From contig PNOG01000012.1 of assembly GCA_013824685.1 (NCBI GenBank), positions 46,326 to 110,325 of the forward strand: 64,000 bases of DNA, written 5' to 3'. The position numbers were made by a program, and so were the translations under genes. Shown here in pieces: positions 25,564-35,997 of this stretch (positions are counted from its first letter, which is position 1; each line of letters starts with the position of its first letter). The DNA is from Coprothermobacter sp. Its GTDB lineage: Bacteria; Caldisericota; Caldisericia; Cryosericales; Cryosericaceae. A model generated the notes under the pieces. The model made no database searches. It was not told the DNA's origin and saw only the letters and a program-made list of their open reading frames with translations.

Positions 25564-28041
25564 ATGCCAGAAAACGATAGAGTATTCAACGTCTACGTCG
25601 AGGAGGAGATGAAGAAATCTTACCTCGAGTACTCCATGAGCGTCATCATCGGCCGAGCACTGCCGGATTTCCGCGATGGTTTGAAACCCGTGCATCGCCG
25701 TATCCTCTTCGCCATGTATGAGCTGGGATGTTTCTGGAACAAACCCTACAAGAAGAGCGCCCGTATCGTTGGCGACGTCCTGGGCAAGTACCATCCTCAC
25801 GGTGACATTGCTATTTACGATTCGCTGGTCCGTATGGCGCAGGAGTTCTCGCTCAGGTATCCTTTGATCGATGGCCATGGCAACTTTGGATCCATCGACG
25901 GCGATTCTGCTGCAGCGATGCGTTACACTGAGGTGCGGCTGGCCCCTGTCTCTGCGCTCATGATGGATGAGCTGGACAAGGAGATCGTCGAGTTCACGCC
26001 GAACTTCGACAACAGCCTGGAGGAACCGAGCATCCTGCCGGCCAAGGTACCGCAACTTCTGCTCAACGGTTCCAGCGGAATCGCAGTGGGCATGGCCACC
26101 AACATTCCCCCTCACAACCTCGGCGAGCTGATCGACGCCCTGAAGTACATGCTGGACTGCCGGATCAGCAATGGACCTGAAGACCCTGCCCAGATCCGGT
26201 CGTTTGTCAAGGGTCCCGACTTTCCGGGCGGCGGTCTGGTGGTCGGCGCGGACGGTATCGACGAGTACATCGCCAACGGCCGGGGCAACGTTGTCACGAG
26301 AGGGAAGTACACCATCGAGAAGGATGGCAACAAGACACGATTCGTCATTACCGAGTTGCCGTTTGAGGTGAACAAGGCGGAGTTCGTCCAGAAGGTCGCT
26401 GATCTGATGAAGGACAAGCGCCTGACCCAACTGTCTGACCTGCGAGACGAATCCAGTCGCGAGGGCATACGGGTCGTGCTCGACCTGAAGAAGGACGCGG
26501 TACCTGAGCGAGTTGAGTTGCTGCTGCGCAAACACACGCAGTTCCAACAGCACTTTCACGTCAGCATGCTGGGAATCCTGTACGGCGTGCCACGCACCCT
26601 CCCCCTGCGCGATGTTCTGGCTACATTCCTGGACTTCCGTGAGGCGACGCTTCGCAAGAGGTTCTCTCTGGAACTCCGCAAGCACGAGGAGCGCCTGAAC
26701 GTTCTCAATGGTCTTGTCATTGCCATCCGAAACATCAAGCGAGTGACGGACATCCTGACCGCATCTTCGTCCATGGACGAGGCGTCGGCTCGTCTCATTG
26801 AGACCTTTGGACTCAACGAGCGGCAAGTCGAGGCGATCCTTGAGATGCGCATGCGGTCTCTCGTCTCGCTTGAGGTCGAGAAGCTGACGAAAGAGGTCGA
26901 AGATAACAAGGTAGAGATCGACAGGCTCTCCGCGATGCTGGCAGATCCCAACAGGATCCGTGTCTACATACGAGACGAACTCGCAGAAGTCGTCCGCAAG
27001 TATGGAAACCCGCGCCGTACGCAGATCCTGAAGGACGACGGCCGCGGAGAGGACGATGACGAGCAGTTCATCGAAGACAAGGAAGTCATGGTCGTCATCT
27101 CCAAGAACGGCTATGCGAAGATCATCCCGAGTTCAACGTTCAAGGTTCAGGGTCGCGGTGGGCTCGGTGTCGCCAGCATGAATCTGAAGCGGGACGACTA
27201 TATCAGCAAGTATTTCACCGTCCGCACGAAGCAACGTATGCTGCTCTTCACCAACAAAGGACGCGTGTACTCCATTCCAGCATACCGCCTTCCGGAAGAG
27301 AAGCGGCAGGGTGGAGGCGAGAATCTATCGCTTCTCCTCGGTATGGGAGCGGACGAACTCGTCACTGAAGCGACGGCACTGCCCGCCGTACAGGAGGGCG
27401 TCTCCTTCATCATTGTGACGCGTCGTGGGCGCATCAAGAAGATGGTCACGTCGCAATTCGTCACTATACGGAGCACGGGGAAGACGTTCATCAGGCTTGC
27501 TGAAGGGGACTCTGTGGTCTCGGTGAGACCAGTCAAGGACACCGACGAGGTCCTCATCGCGTCCGATTCGGGCCGCGCTGTTCGCATCCGGTCGACGTCC
27601 GTGCGTGCCATGGGCGCAGCTGCCGGTGGTGTGCGCGGGATGCGTCTTTCACGCGGGGGCAGGTTTGTGGTCGGCATGGAGGTCCTTCGTCCCGACGTAC
27701 CGTTTACGCTCATTACGGAGCATGGTCACGGCAAGCGGCTGAACCCGTACGAGGTTCGCCTGGTTGGCCGAGGATCGGGCGGTGTCATCTGCTATCGCGT
27801 CACCGAGAAGACTGGTCCGCTGGCGGCATTTACGACGGGAACCGTCGACCAGGACGTCGTCGTGTCCACGAGTACCGGCCAGACGATTCGTACTCCTGCC
27901 GAGACTCTTCCCTTGCTTGGAAGGGTCTCTTCGGGCGTGAAAGTGATCCGGCTCAAGTCCAAGGGTAGCGGTGTTATCGCTGCGGAAGCAATTATCAAGG
28001 AGGTCGCCCCAACGGAGGTTACAGATGAGGCTGAGCAGTAA
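25564..28041 (+). CDS. gyrA: DNA gyrase subunit A
   Basis: Cleavage subunit of gyrase; 825 residues. The winged-helix domain carries the active Tyr in AMRYTEVRL and the QRDR helix [13 protein letters not shown], where residue 82 (E. coli position 83) is Ile. The coiled coil and the C-terminal beta-pinwheel follow; a GyrA-box-like QGRGGLG is at the start of the pinwheel, supporting gyrase rather than topoisomerase IV. GGAGTGAGGG lies upstream of the ATG. Its end overlaps the next gene by 17 bases. Confidence 0.96.
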   Translation: MPENDRVFNVYVEEEMKKSYLEYSMSVIIGRALPDFRDGLKPVHRRILFAMYELGCFWNKPYKKSARIVGDVLGKYHPHGDIAIYDSLVRMAQEFSLRYPLIDGHGNFGSIDGDSAAAMRYTEVRLAPVSALMMDELDKEIVEFTPNFDNSLEEPSILPAKVPQLLLNGSSGIAVGMATNIPPHNLGELIDALKYMLDCRISNGPEDPAQIRSFVKGPDFPGGGLVVGADGIDEYIANGRGNVVTRGKYTIEKDGNKTRFVITELPFEVNKAEFVQKVADLMKDKRLTQLSDLRDESSREGIRVVLDLKKDAVPERVELLLRKHTQFQQHFHVSMLGILYGVPRTLPLRDVLATFLDFREATLRKRFSLELRKHEERLNVLNGLVIAIRNIKRVTDILTASSSMDEASARLIETFGLNERQVEAILEMRMRSLVSLEVEKLTKEVEDNKVEIDRLSAMLADPNRIRVYIRDELAEVVRKYGNPRRTQILKDDGRGEDDDEQFIEDKEVMVVISKNGYAKIIPSSTFKVQGRGGLGVASMNLKRDDYISKYFTVRTKQRMLLFTNKGRVYSIPAYRLPEEKRQGGGENLSLLLGMGADELVTEATALPAVQEGVSFIIVTRRGRIKKMVTSQFVTIRSTGKTFIRLAEGDSVVSVRPVKDTDEVLIASDSGRAVRIRSTSVRAMGAAAGGVRGMRLSRGGRFVVGMEVLRPDVPFTLITEHGHGKRLNPYEVRLVGRGSGGVICYRVTEKTGPLAAFTTGTVDQDVVVSTSTGQTIRTPAETLPLLGRVSSGVKVIRLKSKGSGVIAAEAIIKEVAPTEVTDEAEQ

Positions 28042-29107
28042 GGAAGCTAGTGCTCTGCGTGTCGTCCTTCTGTCGGTACTGAGCATCGCTGTGGCTACGT
28101 GGGCCGTCTGGCTCCTGTGGACTCTTCGTAGCATTGTGTTTCTGGGAATCGCCGCGGCATTCGCGGCGTTTCTCTTCTTGCCAATTGCGCACTGGCTCAA
28201 TCGGAAGACCCATCTTCCCATGGGCATCACCAGTGCTATTGTTGTTCTGGGAATCGTGGCCGCATTCGTCGGATTGGTGGCGGTCACGATTCCTCCTCTT
28301 GTGCGCGAAACGAAGTTGCTCGTGGCATCTCTTCCTGATTACGCAAAGACGGTTCAGGGATACTTCTCCAGATTCTCTGCATGGCTGGACCGCTATCAGC
28401 TGGGGGCCGCCAAGGACACTATTGCGGGTGTTCTCGACGCGGTCCAGAAGGCTGCGATCCAGTTCGGACAGAACATCGTCACGGCATCGTCCAAGAAACT
28501 ACTGGGTTTGAGCGCGCTTCTCCCATTTTTCGTGCTCATGTACTTCTTCATGAGAGGTTCTCATGACTACTACGAGATGTCTCTCTCTCTGCCGTTCATT
28601 CGCACGCAGAAGGACCGTGCAGAGGTCGCGCTTGCGCAGGTTGCTGCGAGCACTAGGAGGTACATTGAGGCGCTTGCCCTCATTGCGCTGGTCACTGCGC
28701 TGTTGATGGGCGGCGTCAGTGGGCTCTTCGGGATCAACTATGCCCTGACGATCGGCGTTGTGGACTTCTTCGGCGAATTCATTCCGTATGGAGGTCCATT
28801 TGTGGTTGCGCTGCTGGGGGCCTTCTTTGCTGCAGTGACGGGTCCCGGGAAGCTCATCGCCTGGATCATCATCTTCAGCATCATCGAGGCTGTGACGAGT
28901 CAGATTCTCGCCCCACGACTCATATCTGAGAAGACGGGGCTCAATCCGGGATTCATCATCCTGCTCCTTCTTGCAGGTGGCACGCTTGCGGGGTTCTTTG
29001 GGCTGCTGCTCGCAGTTCCTGTTGCGGTTTTCGTCCGAGAGATCATCAAGAGTGCCCAGTTGCTGCGGTCAGCCTCAGAAGACATCACAGAGAAGCTGGT
29101 TGACTGA
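28025..29107 (+). CDS. AI-2E / PerM family membrane protein
   Basis: Integral membrane protein of 360 residues with about seven or eight hydrophobic segments. Two or three lie before residue 90, then a soluble stretch of about 100 residues ([13 protein letters not shown]...), then a C-terminal block with [32 protein letters not shown], typical of the AI-2E transporter (YdiK/PerM/TqsA) family. Substrates differ among members, and some act as Na+/H+ antiporters. GGAGG precedes the ATG at 28025, within the gyrA end, so translation is coupled. Confidence 0.88.
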   Translation: MRLSSKEASALRVVLLSVLSIAVATWAVWLLWTLRSIVFLGIAAAFAAFLFLPIAHWLNRKTHLPMGITSAIVVLGIVAAFVGLVAVTIPPLVRETKLLVASLPDYAKTVQGYFSRFSAWLDRYQLGAAKDTIAGVLDAVQKAAIQFGQNIVTASSKKLLGLSALLPFFVLMYFFMRGSHDYYEMSLSLPFIRTQKDRAEVALAQVAASTRRYIEALALIALVTALLMGGVSGLFGINYALTIGVVDFFGEFIPYGGPFVVALLGAFFAAVTGPGKLIAWIIIFSIIEAVTSQILAPRLISEKTGLNPGFIILLLLAGGTLAGFFGLLLAVPVAVFVREIIKSAQLLRSASEDITEKLVD

Positions 29108-29127
29108 AGACGCAATTCCGGTATAGT
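29100..29127 (+). promoter_or_regulatory. rpsU promoter
   Basis: TTGACT (29100-29105) and TATAGT (29122-29127) with a 16-base spacer; the -35 overlaps the stop of the preceding gene. Confidence 0.6.
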
Positions 29128-29180
29128 TGATTGGTTGTTTATCAACCCCTTTGGCAACGGTTTGACGAAAGGAGGGGTGA

Positions 29181-29381
29181 ATGATGGGAAACTATCGTGA
29201 TCGGAACAAAGACAGGTCCGAACCTCAAGGCGAAGACGCTCAGCTGGAGAACATGCTGAGGCGCTACAAGCAGGACTGTATCCGTGATGGCCTCTTCGGC
29301 GAACTCAAGAAACGTCGCTTTTTCATGGCGCCGGGCGAGAAACGCAAGCAGAAGTCCATTGCTGCGCGAAGGCGCAAATAG
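29181..29381 (+). CDS. rpsU: 30S ribosomal protein S21
   Basis: Small basic protein of 66 residues. The bS21 core LRRYKQDCIRDGLFGELKKR and the RRFFMAPGEKRKQK tail with a final Lys/Arg-rich helix are recognisable; the first 20 residues are less typical. bS21 takes part in translation initiation. AAAGGAGGGG lies a few bases upstream; the second ATG at 29184 is an equal start. It has its own promoter and terminator. Confidence 0.88.
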   Translation: MMGNYRDRNKDRSEPQGEDAQLENMLRRYKQDCIRDGLFGELKKRRFFMAPGEKRKQKSIAARRRK

Positions 29382-29408
29382 GGCCGTTCTACCTGAAGAT
29401 GAGAGCAC

Positions 29409-29431
29409 GGGGCGCGCGAGCGCCCCTTTTT
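29409..29431 (+). terminator. Rho-independent terminator after rpsU
   Basis: GGGGCGC (29409-29415) pairs with GCGCCCC (29420-29426) around a GCGA loop, followed by TTTTT. Confidence 0.85.
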
Positions 29432-29438
29432 CCGTTCT

Positions 29439-30200
29439 CTAGAGCCCCTGACACAGGAATCCACCGTCGACAGGGATGGATGTCCCGTTCACGTATCCGG
29501 CGACCGGAGACAGAAGGAACGTAATGAGGTTCGCGACATCTTCAGGATTGCCCGGTCTGCCAAGCGGGACTGTGTCAAGAAACTGGAGACGCTCGGCCTC
29601 GAACTCCTGTCCGAAGAAGTCCTCCGTCATGGGAGTCCGGATCAGGCCTGGGATGATACAGTTCGAGCGTATTCCCCGAGAGCCGGCCTCGACCGCTATG
29701 GACTCGGAGATGCTCTCCAGTGCACGTTTTGAACTGTCATAACTTGCTGAGGGCGTGTGACGGGGATGTCTATGGGCGTCGATCGAGGATACGAAGACGA
29801 AGCTTGCTAAGGAGGAGGCCCTGGACAGCGCAGCCTGCGCAAACTCGAAGGCAGCAAAGACGTTGACATCGAATGTTTCCCGGAATTCGCAGGAGCGAGC
29901 TTCAGCGAAGGAATCGGTTCGCAGTTCGGCCGGCAGGAATACAAAGCCGTTAAGCTCCGCGGACCCGAGCAGGGCATCTGTACACTGATTGCGCTCCGAT
30001 TCCCTGCGCAGGTCTCCGGGAACGATGCCGATCAGCACACCAGGAGACAACGTGTCAGCAAGGGCACTCAGACGTTCGGAGCGCCCTCCCACAAGCAGGA
30101 GGCGGGCATGCTCCCGGTCAAGCGAGGCCGTGAGTGCGGAACCGATGCCGGCCGTGCTGCCTGCAATGGCAATCGTCTTTCCTGCCAGAGCAAGGTCCAT
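29439..30200 (-). CDS. Short-chain dehydrogenase/reductase
   Basis: SDR of 253 residues. Cofactor motif AGSTAGIG (13-20), catalytic Ser in VSSIDAH, and Y-x3-K in SYDSSKRAL, then IIPGLIRTPMT and the C-terminal NGTSIPVDGGF. The substrate is unknown. The N-N-A-G motif region is degenerate (FVFLPAELRT), unlike FabG. It starts three bases after the cupin stop with no clear Shine-Dalgarno, so it depends on coupled translation from the cupin gene. Confidence 0.88.
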   Translation of the reverse strand: MDLALAGKTIAIAGSTAGIGSALTASLDREHARLLLVGGRSERLSALADTLSPGVLIGIVPGDLRRESERNQCTDALLGSAELNGFVFLPAELRTDSFAEARSCEFRETFDVNVFAAFEFAQAALSRASSLASFVFVSSIDAHRHPRHTPSASYDSSKRALESISESIAVEAGSRGIRSNCIIPGLIRTPMTEDFFGQEFEAERLQFLDTVPLGRPGNPEDVANLITFLLSPVAGYVNGTSIPVDGGFLCQGL

Positions 30201-30203
30201 TGG

Positions 30204-30542
30204 CTATTGTATTGGTATCATGCACAGGAAGACAAGGTCTTCGGTGCCTTCGTTGGCGAAACTGTGAATCGCCTCGGGTTCGATATAGATAGCGTGGTCT
30301 GGGCCGACATGACGAGTCTCACCTTCGTAGAAAGCAGTGCAGGCTCCCTTGATGACGAAAACCTCATGTTCCCAAGCGTGCGCGTGCCGGGGCGTTGATC
30401 CACCCGGCTTAACGACGAAGTACCGCATGGCAAATGTAGGGACTCCGTCCGAGCTGTTGAGCATCCAGCGTATTGTCGTGCCACGGGCTCCGGCTTCAGT
30501 GACAGGAATCTCCTCGACGTCTTGGACTGCCTTGACAATCAT
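30204..30542 (-). CDS. Cupin-domain protein
   Basis: Single small beta-barrel protein of 112 residues. Cupin motif 1 appears as PRHAHAWEHEVFVIKG with two His and one Glu as probable metal ligands, and motif 2 as EPEAIHSFAN with the last His. Function unknown; many such proteins bind a metal and act on small molecules or sense them. The ATG at 30542 has GGAGG six bases upstream. A TATAAT (30578-30573, minus) is a possible -10. It forms a two-gene unit with the SDR. Confidence 0.85.
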   Translation of the reverse strand: MIVKAVQDVEEIPVTEAGARGTTIRWMLNSSDGVPTFAMRYFVVKPGGSTPRHAHAWEHEVFVIKGACTAFYEGETRHVGPDHAIYIEPEAIHSFANEGTEDLVFLCMIPIQ

Positions 30543-30618
30543 GACGACCTCCAATTGAACTGCGTAAAATTGATTATACTACAGTTGTCAGCACAAGGCT
30601 CACCTCACGACGGCCGCC

Positions 30619-30646
30619 TTGCATTTTCCAAGCGAGCAAGTATTAT
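30619..30646 (+). promoter_or_regulatory. Promoter of the cyclodeaminase-rho operon
   Basis: TTGCAT (30619-30624) and TATTAT (30641-30646) with a 16-base spacer, about 48 bases before the ATG at 30694. Confidence 0.55.
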
Positions 30647-30693
30647 CTATGTGAACCAGTCGATACACTCCAATCGTCAACCACGAGGTCGAG

Positions 30694-31317
30694 ATGTTTA
30701 AGAGTCAATCCTTAGATGGATTTCTGACCGAACTCTCATCGCGCAATCCAACTCCCGGTGGAGGTACTGCTGCCGGGCTTGCCGCGGCGATGGGCGCGGC
30801 TTTGGTCGAAATGGTCGCCAACGTTGTGGGCGCGCGTGACGAGGCGGAAAAGGGCCGTCTGGCACCATTTGTCGAGGGCTGCGAAGCATCGCGGGCGGAG
30901 TTTACTGCGATGATGGACCAGGACAGCGCGGCATTTGAGGGATACATGACTGCCGTGAAACTCCCCAAGACGACTGATGATGAGAAGCTTTCGCGACGAG
31001 CGGCCATGCAGGATGCACTCAAGGGTTCAACGAGAGTGCCTCTTGCGCTGGCGGTACGAGTCTGCGATTTTGCCGAGCTTCTCGTTGCGACGTTTTGTGA
31101 TGCGCCAAAGGACATTGCATCCGACCTGTATGTCGGCGCCGCAATGCTCGAGGCTGCCTATGCCGGAGCCATTGCCAACGTTTACGTCAATCTCGCATAT
31201 CTACGAGATCCTGTCTTCAAGGATGAGACGCGCGTGACAGTTCAGCAGTGTCAGGCGCGTGTTGCTGTGTTGGGCTCGTTCAAGGATTCTATCGGGCGCT
31301 TGCTGGCTATTGCGTGA
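30694..31317 (+). CDS. Cyclodeaminase/cyclohydrolase family protein (FTCD-C / FchA-like)
   Basis: All-helical protein of 207 residues like the cyclodeaminase domain of formiminotransferase-cyclodeaminase or clostridial methenyl-tetrahydrofolate cyclohydrolase FchA. It shows the N-terminal NPTPGGGTAAGLAAAMGAALVEMV folate-site motif, DQDSAAFEGYM and a helical C-terminus with SDLYVGAAMLEAAYAGA. It likely acts on one-carbon folates; deaminase versus cyclohydrolase cannot be told. It leads a run of close genes through rho and tdk. Confidence 0.85.
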   Translation: MFKSQSLDGFLTELSSRNPTPGGGTAAGLAAAMGAALVEMVANVVGARDEAEKGRLAPFVEGCEASRAEFTAMMDQDSAAFEGYMTAVKLPKTTDDEKLSRRAAMQDALKGSTRVPLALAVRVCDFAELLVATFCDAPKDIASDLYVGAAMLEAAYAGAIANVYVNLAYLRDPVFKDETRVTVQQCQARVAVLGSFKDSIGRLLAIA

Positions 31318-31346
31318 CACCAATTGGCGAAAGAAGGCAGAGGATC

Positions 31347-32795
31347 ATGAACTTCACTGAACAAGAGCTGTTGGAGAAGACGTCCCGGGAACTGTACGAG
31401 ATTGCAAAAGTACTGCACGTTCGGAACTACACACGGCTCAAGAAGCCGGAACTCATCGAGGAACTGTTGAAACTTGGGGGTAGGGATGCTAACGATCAGG
31501 AGGGGCCTTCCATGAGTTCCATGGGGCCCTATGACAACCATGACAAGCCTGAGGTAGTGACTGAGCACCTCGACATCGAACAGGAACGCGTACCGGCGCA
31601 CGTTGTTTCCGGGGCCGTCATCTCGAGTTCGTCTGAGCACCGCGGCGGAGAGGTTCCACGGGCTGGCGGAGAAGAGTTCACTGCCTCGGGCCTGTGCGAA
31701 ATCCTCGCGGAGGGATATGGGTTCATGCGTTCCAACTACTTCCCTTCCTCGTCGGACGTCTATATCTCGCCCCCCATGATCCGGCGGTTCGGTCTTCGGA
31801 CCGGCGACTGGTTGGAGGGTGTCGTCCGCCTGCCGCGTGGGGACAAGGAGAAGTACTCCTCACTGATGCGCATCCGCAGCATCAATGGCATTGGCATCGA
31901 AGGGTACGTGGTCGCTCGGCCGCAATTTGAGTCGCTGACACCGATTTTTCCCAACAAGCACCTCAAGCTGGAAACGCCTAATTGCACCATGGCATTGCGC
32001 CTCCTTGAGCTCGTTGCTCCCATCGGCAAGGGTCAGCGTGGCCTGATCGTGTCTCCACCGAAGGCCGGGAAGACGACCATTCTCAAGAACATTGCACAGA
32101 GCATCGAGTACAATCACCCCGAGGTCACGCTGATGGTGCTCCTTATCGATGAGCGACCCGAGGAAGTCACCGACATGAAGCAGTCGATTCGAAGCGAGGT
32201 GATCAGTTCAACGTTCGACCAGCCTCCCGAGAACCATATTCGAGTCGTCGAGCTGGCCCTGGAGCGCGCTAAGCGCCTCGTCGAGGTCAAGAAGGATGTC
32301 GTCATCCTTATGGATGGCATCACCCGGCTCACGCGCGCCTATAATCTCATCAGTTCCTCTTCTGGGAAGACCCTGTCTGGTGGTCTCGATCCAACGGCAA
32401 TCCGTGGCCCCAAGAGAGTTATCGGAGCTGCGCGGAACATGGTCGAGGGCGGCAGTCTCACGATCATTGCAACAGCGCTCATCGAGACGGGCAGCCGCCT
32501 GGACCAGGTCATCTACGAAGAATTCAAGGGTACGGGCAACATGGAACTCGTTCTGGACCGCGAGCTGGCTGAGCGTCGCATTTTCCCCGCGATCGACGTC
32601 CGGAAGTCCGGCACTAGGCGCGAAGAACTGCTGTACACGCCCGAGGAGTATCGCAAGATCTGGGCTCTCAGACAGTTTATCGGCAACGAGGATCCGACGG
32701 AGAGTCTGGAAAAGCTCATCGCCATGCTTCAGAGAACTGCCAACAATCGGGAATTCCTCGCCAACATCGTAGCGCAGGACAGCGCTGGACGCTAG
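31347..32795 (+). CDS. rho: Transcription termination factor Rho
   Basis: Hexameric RNA-dependent ATPase that ends transcription; 482 residues. The N-terminal SAP-like helices ([33 protein letters not shown]) are followed by an acidic linker of about 80 residues, the RNA-binding domain ([20 protein letters not shown]), Walker A in [22 protein letters not shown] and the Q- and R-loop region with [10 protein letters not shown]. The ATG at 31347 follows GGCAGAGGA. The extra linker makes it longer than E. coli Rho (419). Confidence 0.96.
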   Translation: MNFTEQELLEKTSRELYEIAKVLHVRNYTRLKKPELIEELLKLGGRDANDQEGPSMSSMGPYDNHDKPEVVTEHLDIEQERVPAHVVSGAVISSSSEHRGGEVPRAGGEEFTASGLCEILAEGYGFMRSNYFPSSSDVYISPPMIRRFGLRTGDWLEGVVRLPRGDKEKYSSLMRIRSINGIGIEGYVVARPQFESLTPIFPNKHLKLETPNCTMALRLLELVAPIGKGQRGLIVSPPKAGKTTILKNIAQSIEYNHPEVTLMVLLIDERPEEVTDMKQSIRSEVISSTFDQPPENHIRVVELALERAKRLVEVKKDVVILMDGITRLTRAYNLISSSSGKTLSGGLDPTAIRGPKRVIGAARNMVEGGSLTIIATALIETGSRLDQVIYEEFKGTGNMELVLDRELAERRIFPAIDVRKSGTRREELLYTPEEYRKIWALRQFIGNEDPTESLEKLIAMLQRTANNREFLANIVAQDSAGR

Positions 32796-32800
32796 GCATC

Positions 32801-33409
32801 ATGGATAGTTGTTCCGGCAGGATCGAGGTCGTTGCCGGCTGCATGTTCTCGGGGAAATCCGAGGAGCTCATTCGACGCCTCAAGAGGGCTCAGATTGCGA
32901 AGCAGAAGGTCATCGCCCTCAAGTCGTCTCTTGATGACCGCTATGGGCTTGAGACAATTACGAGCCATTCGGGTATTCGCCTTGAATCGGCTGTCGTGGC
33001 ATCTCCATCTGACGTGCTCAGGATTGTCGAGGAGAAGCAGGTGGAAGTCGTTGGCATCGATGAGGTGCAGTTCTTCGATCCCGGGATTATCGAGGTTTCT
33101 GAGTATCTTGCGGGCAAGGGCGTTCGCGTCATCCTCGCTGGGCTTGACCAGGACTTTCGTGGTGAGCCGTTCGGACCCATGCCTGAGCTTCTTTCGCTTG
33201 CGGAAGAAGTGACGAAGCTGACGGCCGTATGCATGGTATGTGGCAGACCGGCGACGCGTACTCAGCGCATCGTCAATGGACGTCCAGCGCGATACGACGA
33301 CCCGGTGGTGATGGTCGGGGCAGCCGAGAGTTATGAAGCACGCTGTCGTGAGCACCACGTGGTTCCAGGTCGGCCAGAGCGTGTACTGGAAGAGGAGCGC
33401 CTCATTTGA
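32801..33409 (+). CDS. tdk: Thymidine kinase
   Basis: Type II thymidine kinase for salvage of thymidine; 202 residues. Walker [15 protein letters not shown], the [15 protein letters not shown] segment with the catalytic Glu, [12 protein letters not shown] and the zinc half-site [14 protein letters not shown] are present; the second zinc ligands are near the C-terminus (ARCREHH). It starts five bases after the rho stop. Confidence 0.95.
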   Translation: MDSCSGRIEVVAGCMFSGKSEELIRRLKRAQIAKQKVIALKSSLDDRYGLETITSHSGIRLESAVVASPSDVLRIVEEKQVEVVGIDEVQFFDPGIIEVSEYLAGKGVRVILAGLDQDFRGEPFGPMPELLSLAEEVTKLTAVCMVCGRPATRTQRIVNGRPARYDDPVVMVGAAESYEARCREHHVVPGRPERVLEEERLI

Positions 33410-33425
33410 AGCACAAAGAGAGCCG

Positions 33426-34511
33426 ATGAGTCTAGAGACAGAACAGCTGGCACGCAGAATCCATGAGATCGACGAGCGAGTTGCCAACCTGCGCTACGAT
33501 GTCGATCAGAAGGAAATCCAGAAACTCACTCTGGAGCGGCGCACGATGGACTCTCTGTTCGGGCTTCTCACTCGCGAAGAGTCTCTGAGGACTCAGCTTG
33601 CTGATAACGATGCGCTTCTCGCAGAGGGAACGGATTCCGAGTTCGCCGCCGTGATCGAGGAAGACAAGCTCCGACTTCGGCAGGAACTGGAAGCTGTTCA
33701 CGCTCAGATCGAGGAAGAACGTATTCCCAAAGATCCAGATGACGACAAGAATATCATCGTCGAGATCCGGGGAGGCGTCGGTGGCGACGAAGCGGCCCTG
33801 TTTGCCGCCGATCTGTTTCGCCTGTACTCGTACTTTGCAGGACAACATGGCCTCAAGATCGAGGTCATCTCGAGCCATCCAACCGAGATCGGAGGGTTCA
33901 AAGAAGTCGTCTTCTCGGTGCTTGGCGTAGGAAGCTACAAGCTCTTCAAGTTCGAGAGCGGCGTCCACCGCGTCCAGCGCGTTCCCGAGACAGAGGCTTC
34001 TGGACGCATTCACACTTCCACTGCCACCGTAGCGGTGCTGCCTGAAGCTGAAGATGTCGACGTGCACATTGACGACGCCGACATCAAGCTTGAACTGTTT
34101 CATGCGTCTGGACATGGAGGGCAGAACGTTCAGAAGGTAGAGACGGCTGTCCGCATGACGCACATTCCAACAGGCATCACTGCGTCATGTCAGGATGAGA
34201 GGTCCCAGCTGAAGAATAAGGAGAAGGCTCTCAAGGTGCTGCGATCCCGCGTCTATGAGCTCATGAAGGAGAAGGCCGACAGTGAGATGATCAATGAGCG
34301 CAGAGCTCAGATCGGCAGTGGCATGCGCAATATGCGTATCCGTACCTACAACTTTCCTCAAGGTCGTCTGACTGACCATCGGATTGGCCTGTCCCTGTAC
34401 AACCTGCCTCTCATCATGGAGGGAAACCTCGATCCAGTAGTCGACGCTCTTCATCGGGCTTCCCGGGAGAGGACTCTTGAGACGCCCATTCTGCGGGACA
34501 ACGACGATTGA
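33426..34511 (+). CDS. prfA: Peptide chain release factor 1
   Basis: Reads UAA and UAG and triggers peptide release; 361 residues. GGQ at 231-233 ([18 protein letters not shown]), the codon-recognition P-x-T region ([20 protein letters not shown]) and the C-terminal [14 protein letters not shown] are typical of RF1. Start at ATG 33426 with AAAGAGAG upstream. It overlaps prmC by four bases; PrmC methylates the GGQ Gln, so the pairing is functional. Confidence 0.96.
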   Translation: MSLETEQLARRIHEIDERVANLRYDVDQKEIQKLTLERRTMDSLFGLLTREESLRTQLADNDALLAEGTDSEFAAVIEEDKLRLRQELEAVHAQIEEERIPKDPDDDKNIIVEIRGGVGGDEAALFAADLFRLYSYFAGQHGLKIEVISSHPTEIGGFKEVVFSVLGVGSYKLFKFESGVHRVQRVPETEASGRIHTSTATVAVLPEAEDVDVHIDDADIKLELFHASGHGGQNVQKVETAVRMTHIPTGITASCQDERSQLKNKEKALKVLRSRVYELMKEKADSEMINERRAQIGSGMRNMRIRTYNFPQGRLTDHRIGLSLYNLPLIMEGNLDPVVDALHRASRERTLETPILRDNDD

Positions 34512-35371
34512 GTCTGCGACAAGTACTTGCGCATGCTGAGCAGCGCGCGCTGCTCTCACCGAAGAAGCGCGGTGAACTGCAGTACGTTGTTGCGGCGGGC
34601 AGAGGATGGAGCCGTTCAGATCTGCTCATCCGGCTGGACCTGCCTGTTGAGGCTGGCATGCAGGTGTTTGCGGAGCATGCCGCCCAACAACTGGCCGATG
34701 GATACCCTGCGGAGTACCTCACCGGCTATGCCGCTTTCTGTGATATCGTCGTACGAGTACGGGAGGGTGTTCTTGTGCCTCGCCCGGAGACCGAACATCT
34801 GGTGGAGATGGCCACGGACTTCATCGTTGAGGGGGGTCGGGCCGGCGCCATCGCACTGGACCTTTGCTCCGGTTCGGGAGCCATCGCTCTGGCGCTGGCC
34901 GCCAAGCTGCCACAGGTAGCGGTTGTGGGATTGGAGCTCGACCCCATCTCTATATCGTGTTCCCGCGAATCCGCCCTGGACGCGGGTCTGTCGGATCGGG
35001 TCAGGTTCGTCCAGGGCAACGTGCTGGCATCGTGGGGTCTTGTCCTCGGCGATTACCGCAGCCATGCCGATGTCATTGTCAGCAATCCTCCCTATGTGCG
35101 TGAGCAGCGTCTGTCGCCGGCGCACGCGTCCTCGCCTGTTGAACCAGTCCGGGCACTTTATGGCGGCACGTCAGGTATGGTCTTCTACAAACGGATCATT
35201 GCACAGGCTCGTGACTGGTTACGGCCCGGTGGCCTGTTGCTGCTGGAGATTGACGATGGACTGGAACAGGGTATATTGAACCTGTTCAGGCGGTATGGAC
35301 TGCAGGGCGGACGCTGGTTGCCTGACCTCAGAGGGCTGCCGCGGTACGCGGAGGCACATCGAGCAGAATGA
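34508..35371 (+). CDS. prmC: Release factor glutamine methyltransferase
   Basis: SAM-dependent enzyme methylating the GGQ glutamine of release factors; 287 residues. N-terminal helical substrate domain, [11 protein letters not shown] (equivalent of the family's PxxYxxG), [13 protein letters not shown], the SAM motif [16 protein letters not shown] and catalytic NPPY at 193-196. It uses a TTG at 34508 overlapping the prfA stop. The stop overlaps the plsY ATG. Confidence 0.94.
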   Translation: MSLRQVLAHAEQRALLSPKKRGELQYVVAAGRGWSRSDLLIRLDLPVEAGMQVFAEHAAQQLADGYPAEYLTGYAAFCDIVVRVREGVLVPRPETEHLVEMATDFIVEGGRAGAIALDLCSGSGAIALALAAKLPQVAVVGLELDPISISCSRESALDAGLSDRVRFVQGNVLASWGLVLGDYRSHADVIVSNPPYVREQRLSPAHASSPVEPVRALYGGTSGMVFYKRIIAQARDWLRPGGLLLLEIDDGLEQGILNLFRRYGLQGGRWLPDLRGLPRYAEAHRAE

Positions 35372-35997
35372 ACACGTTCAACTATATCTTGCGTGATCTT
35401 GCGGTCATTGCCGTTGCATACCTCGTCGGCTCTCTGCCGTTCAGCTACATCTTCGCCAAAATGATCAAGGGTGTGGACATCACGAAGGTAGGCAGCAGGA
35501 ACATGGGAGCTACAAACGTGTTGCGCACCGCAGGCCCTGTTCCTGCCGCGTTCGCTTTTGCCGGCGACTTTCTGAAGGCAGTACTCCTGCTGCTCGTGCT
35601 GACAAGATTCTTTCCGGCCATGTCGCGAGAAACACTGCTTGTGGCGGCCGTTGCGGTGGTCCTGGGTCATGATTTCTCCGTTCTTGCCGGGTTCAAGGGA
35701 GGTAAGGGTGTTGCCACGACATTCGGCGTCGTGGTTGTTCTGAGCTGGCCCGTCGCTCTCGTGGAGTTGGGTATCTGGGTCGCAGTCATGGCGCTCCGCA
35801 ATACTGTTTCTCTCGCATCAGTGGCTGTGTTCGCCACTCTTCCGGTTGCAGCGCTTCTTCTGAGACAGCCGCCGAAACTTGTCCTGATCTACGCACTGCT
35901 TGCTGCGCTCGGCATTGTTCGGCATGCTGCGAACATCCGTCGCTTGAGGACTGGGGAAGAGCCCAAGCTCGACCGGTCCTATTTTCGGAGGCGGTAG
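35368..35997 (+). CDS. plsY: Glycerol-3-phosphate acyltransferase PlsY
   Basis: Integral membrane enzyme that acylates glycerol 3-phosphate from acyl phosphate, the first step of phospholipid synthesis; 209 residues and five or more hydrophobic segments. Family motifs are LVGSLPFSYIFAK, GSRNMGATNVLR, LGHDFSVLAGFKGGKGVATTFG and RHAANIRRL. With plsC 1.3 kb downstream it completes phosphatidate formation. Confidence 0.95.
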   Translation: MNTFNYILRDLAVIAVAYLVGSLPFSYIFAKMIKGVDITKVGSRNMGATNVLRTAGPVPAAFAFAGDFLKAVLLLLVLTRFFPAMSRETLLVAAVAVVLGHDFSVLAGFKGGKGVATTFGVVVVLSWPVALVELGIWVAVMALRNTVSLASVAVFATLPVAALLLRQPPKLVLIYALLAALGIVRHAANIRRLRTGEEPKLDRSYFRRR

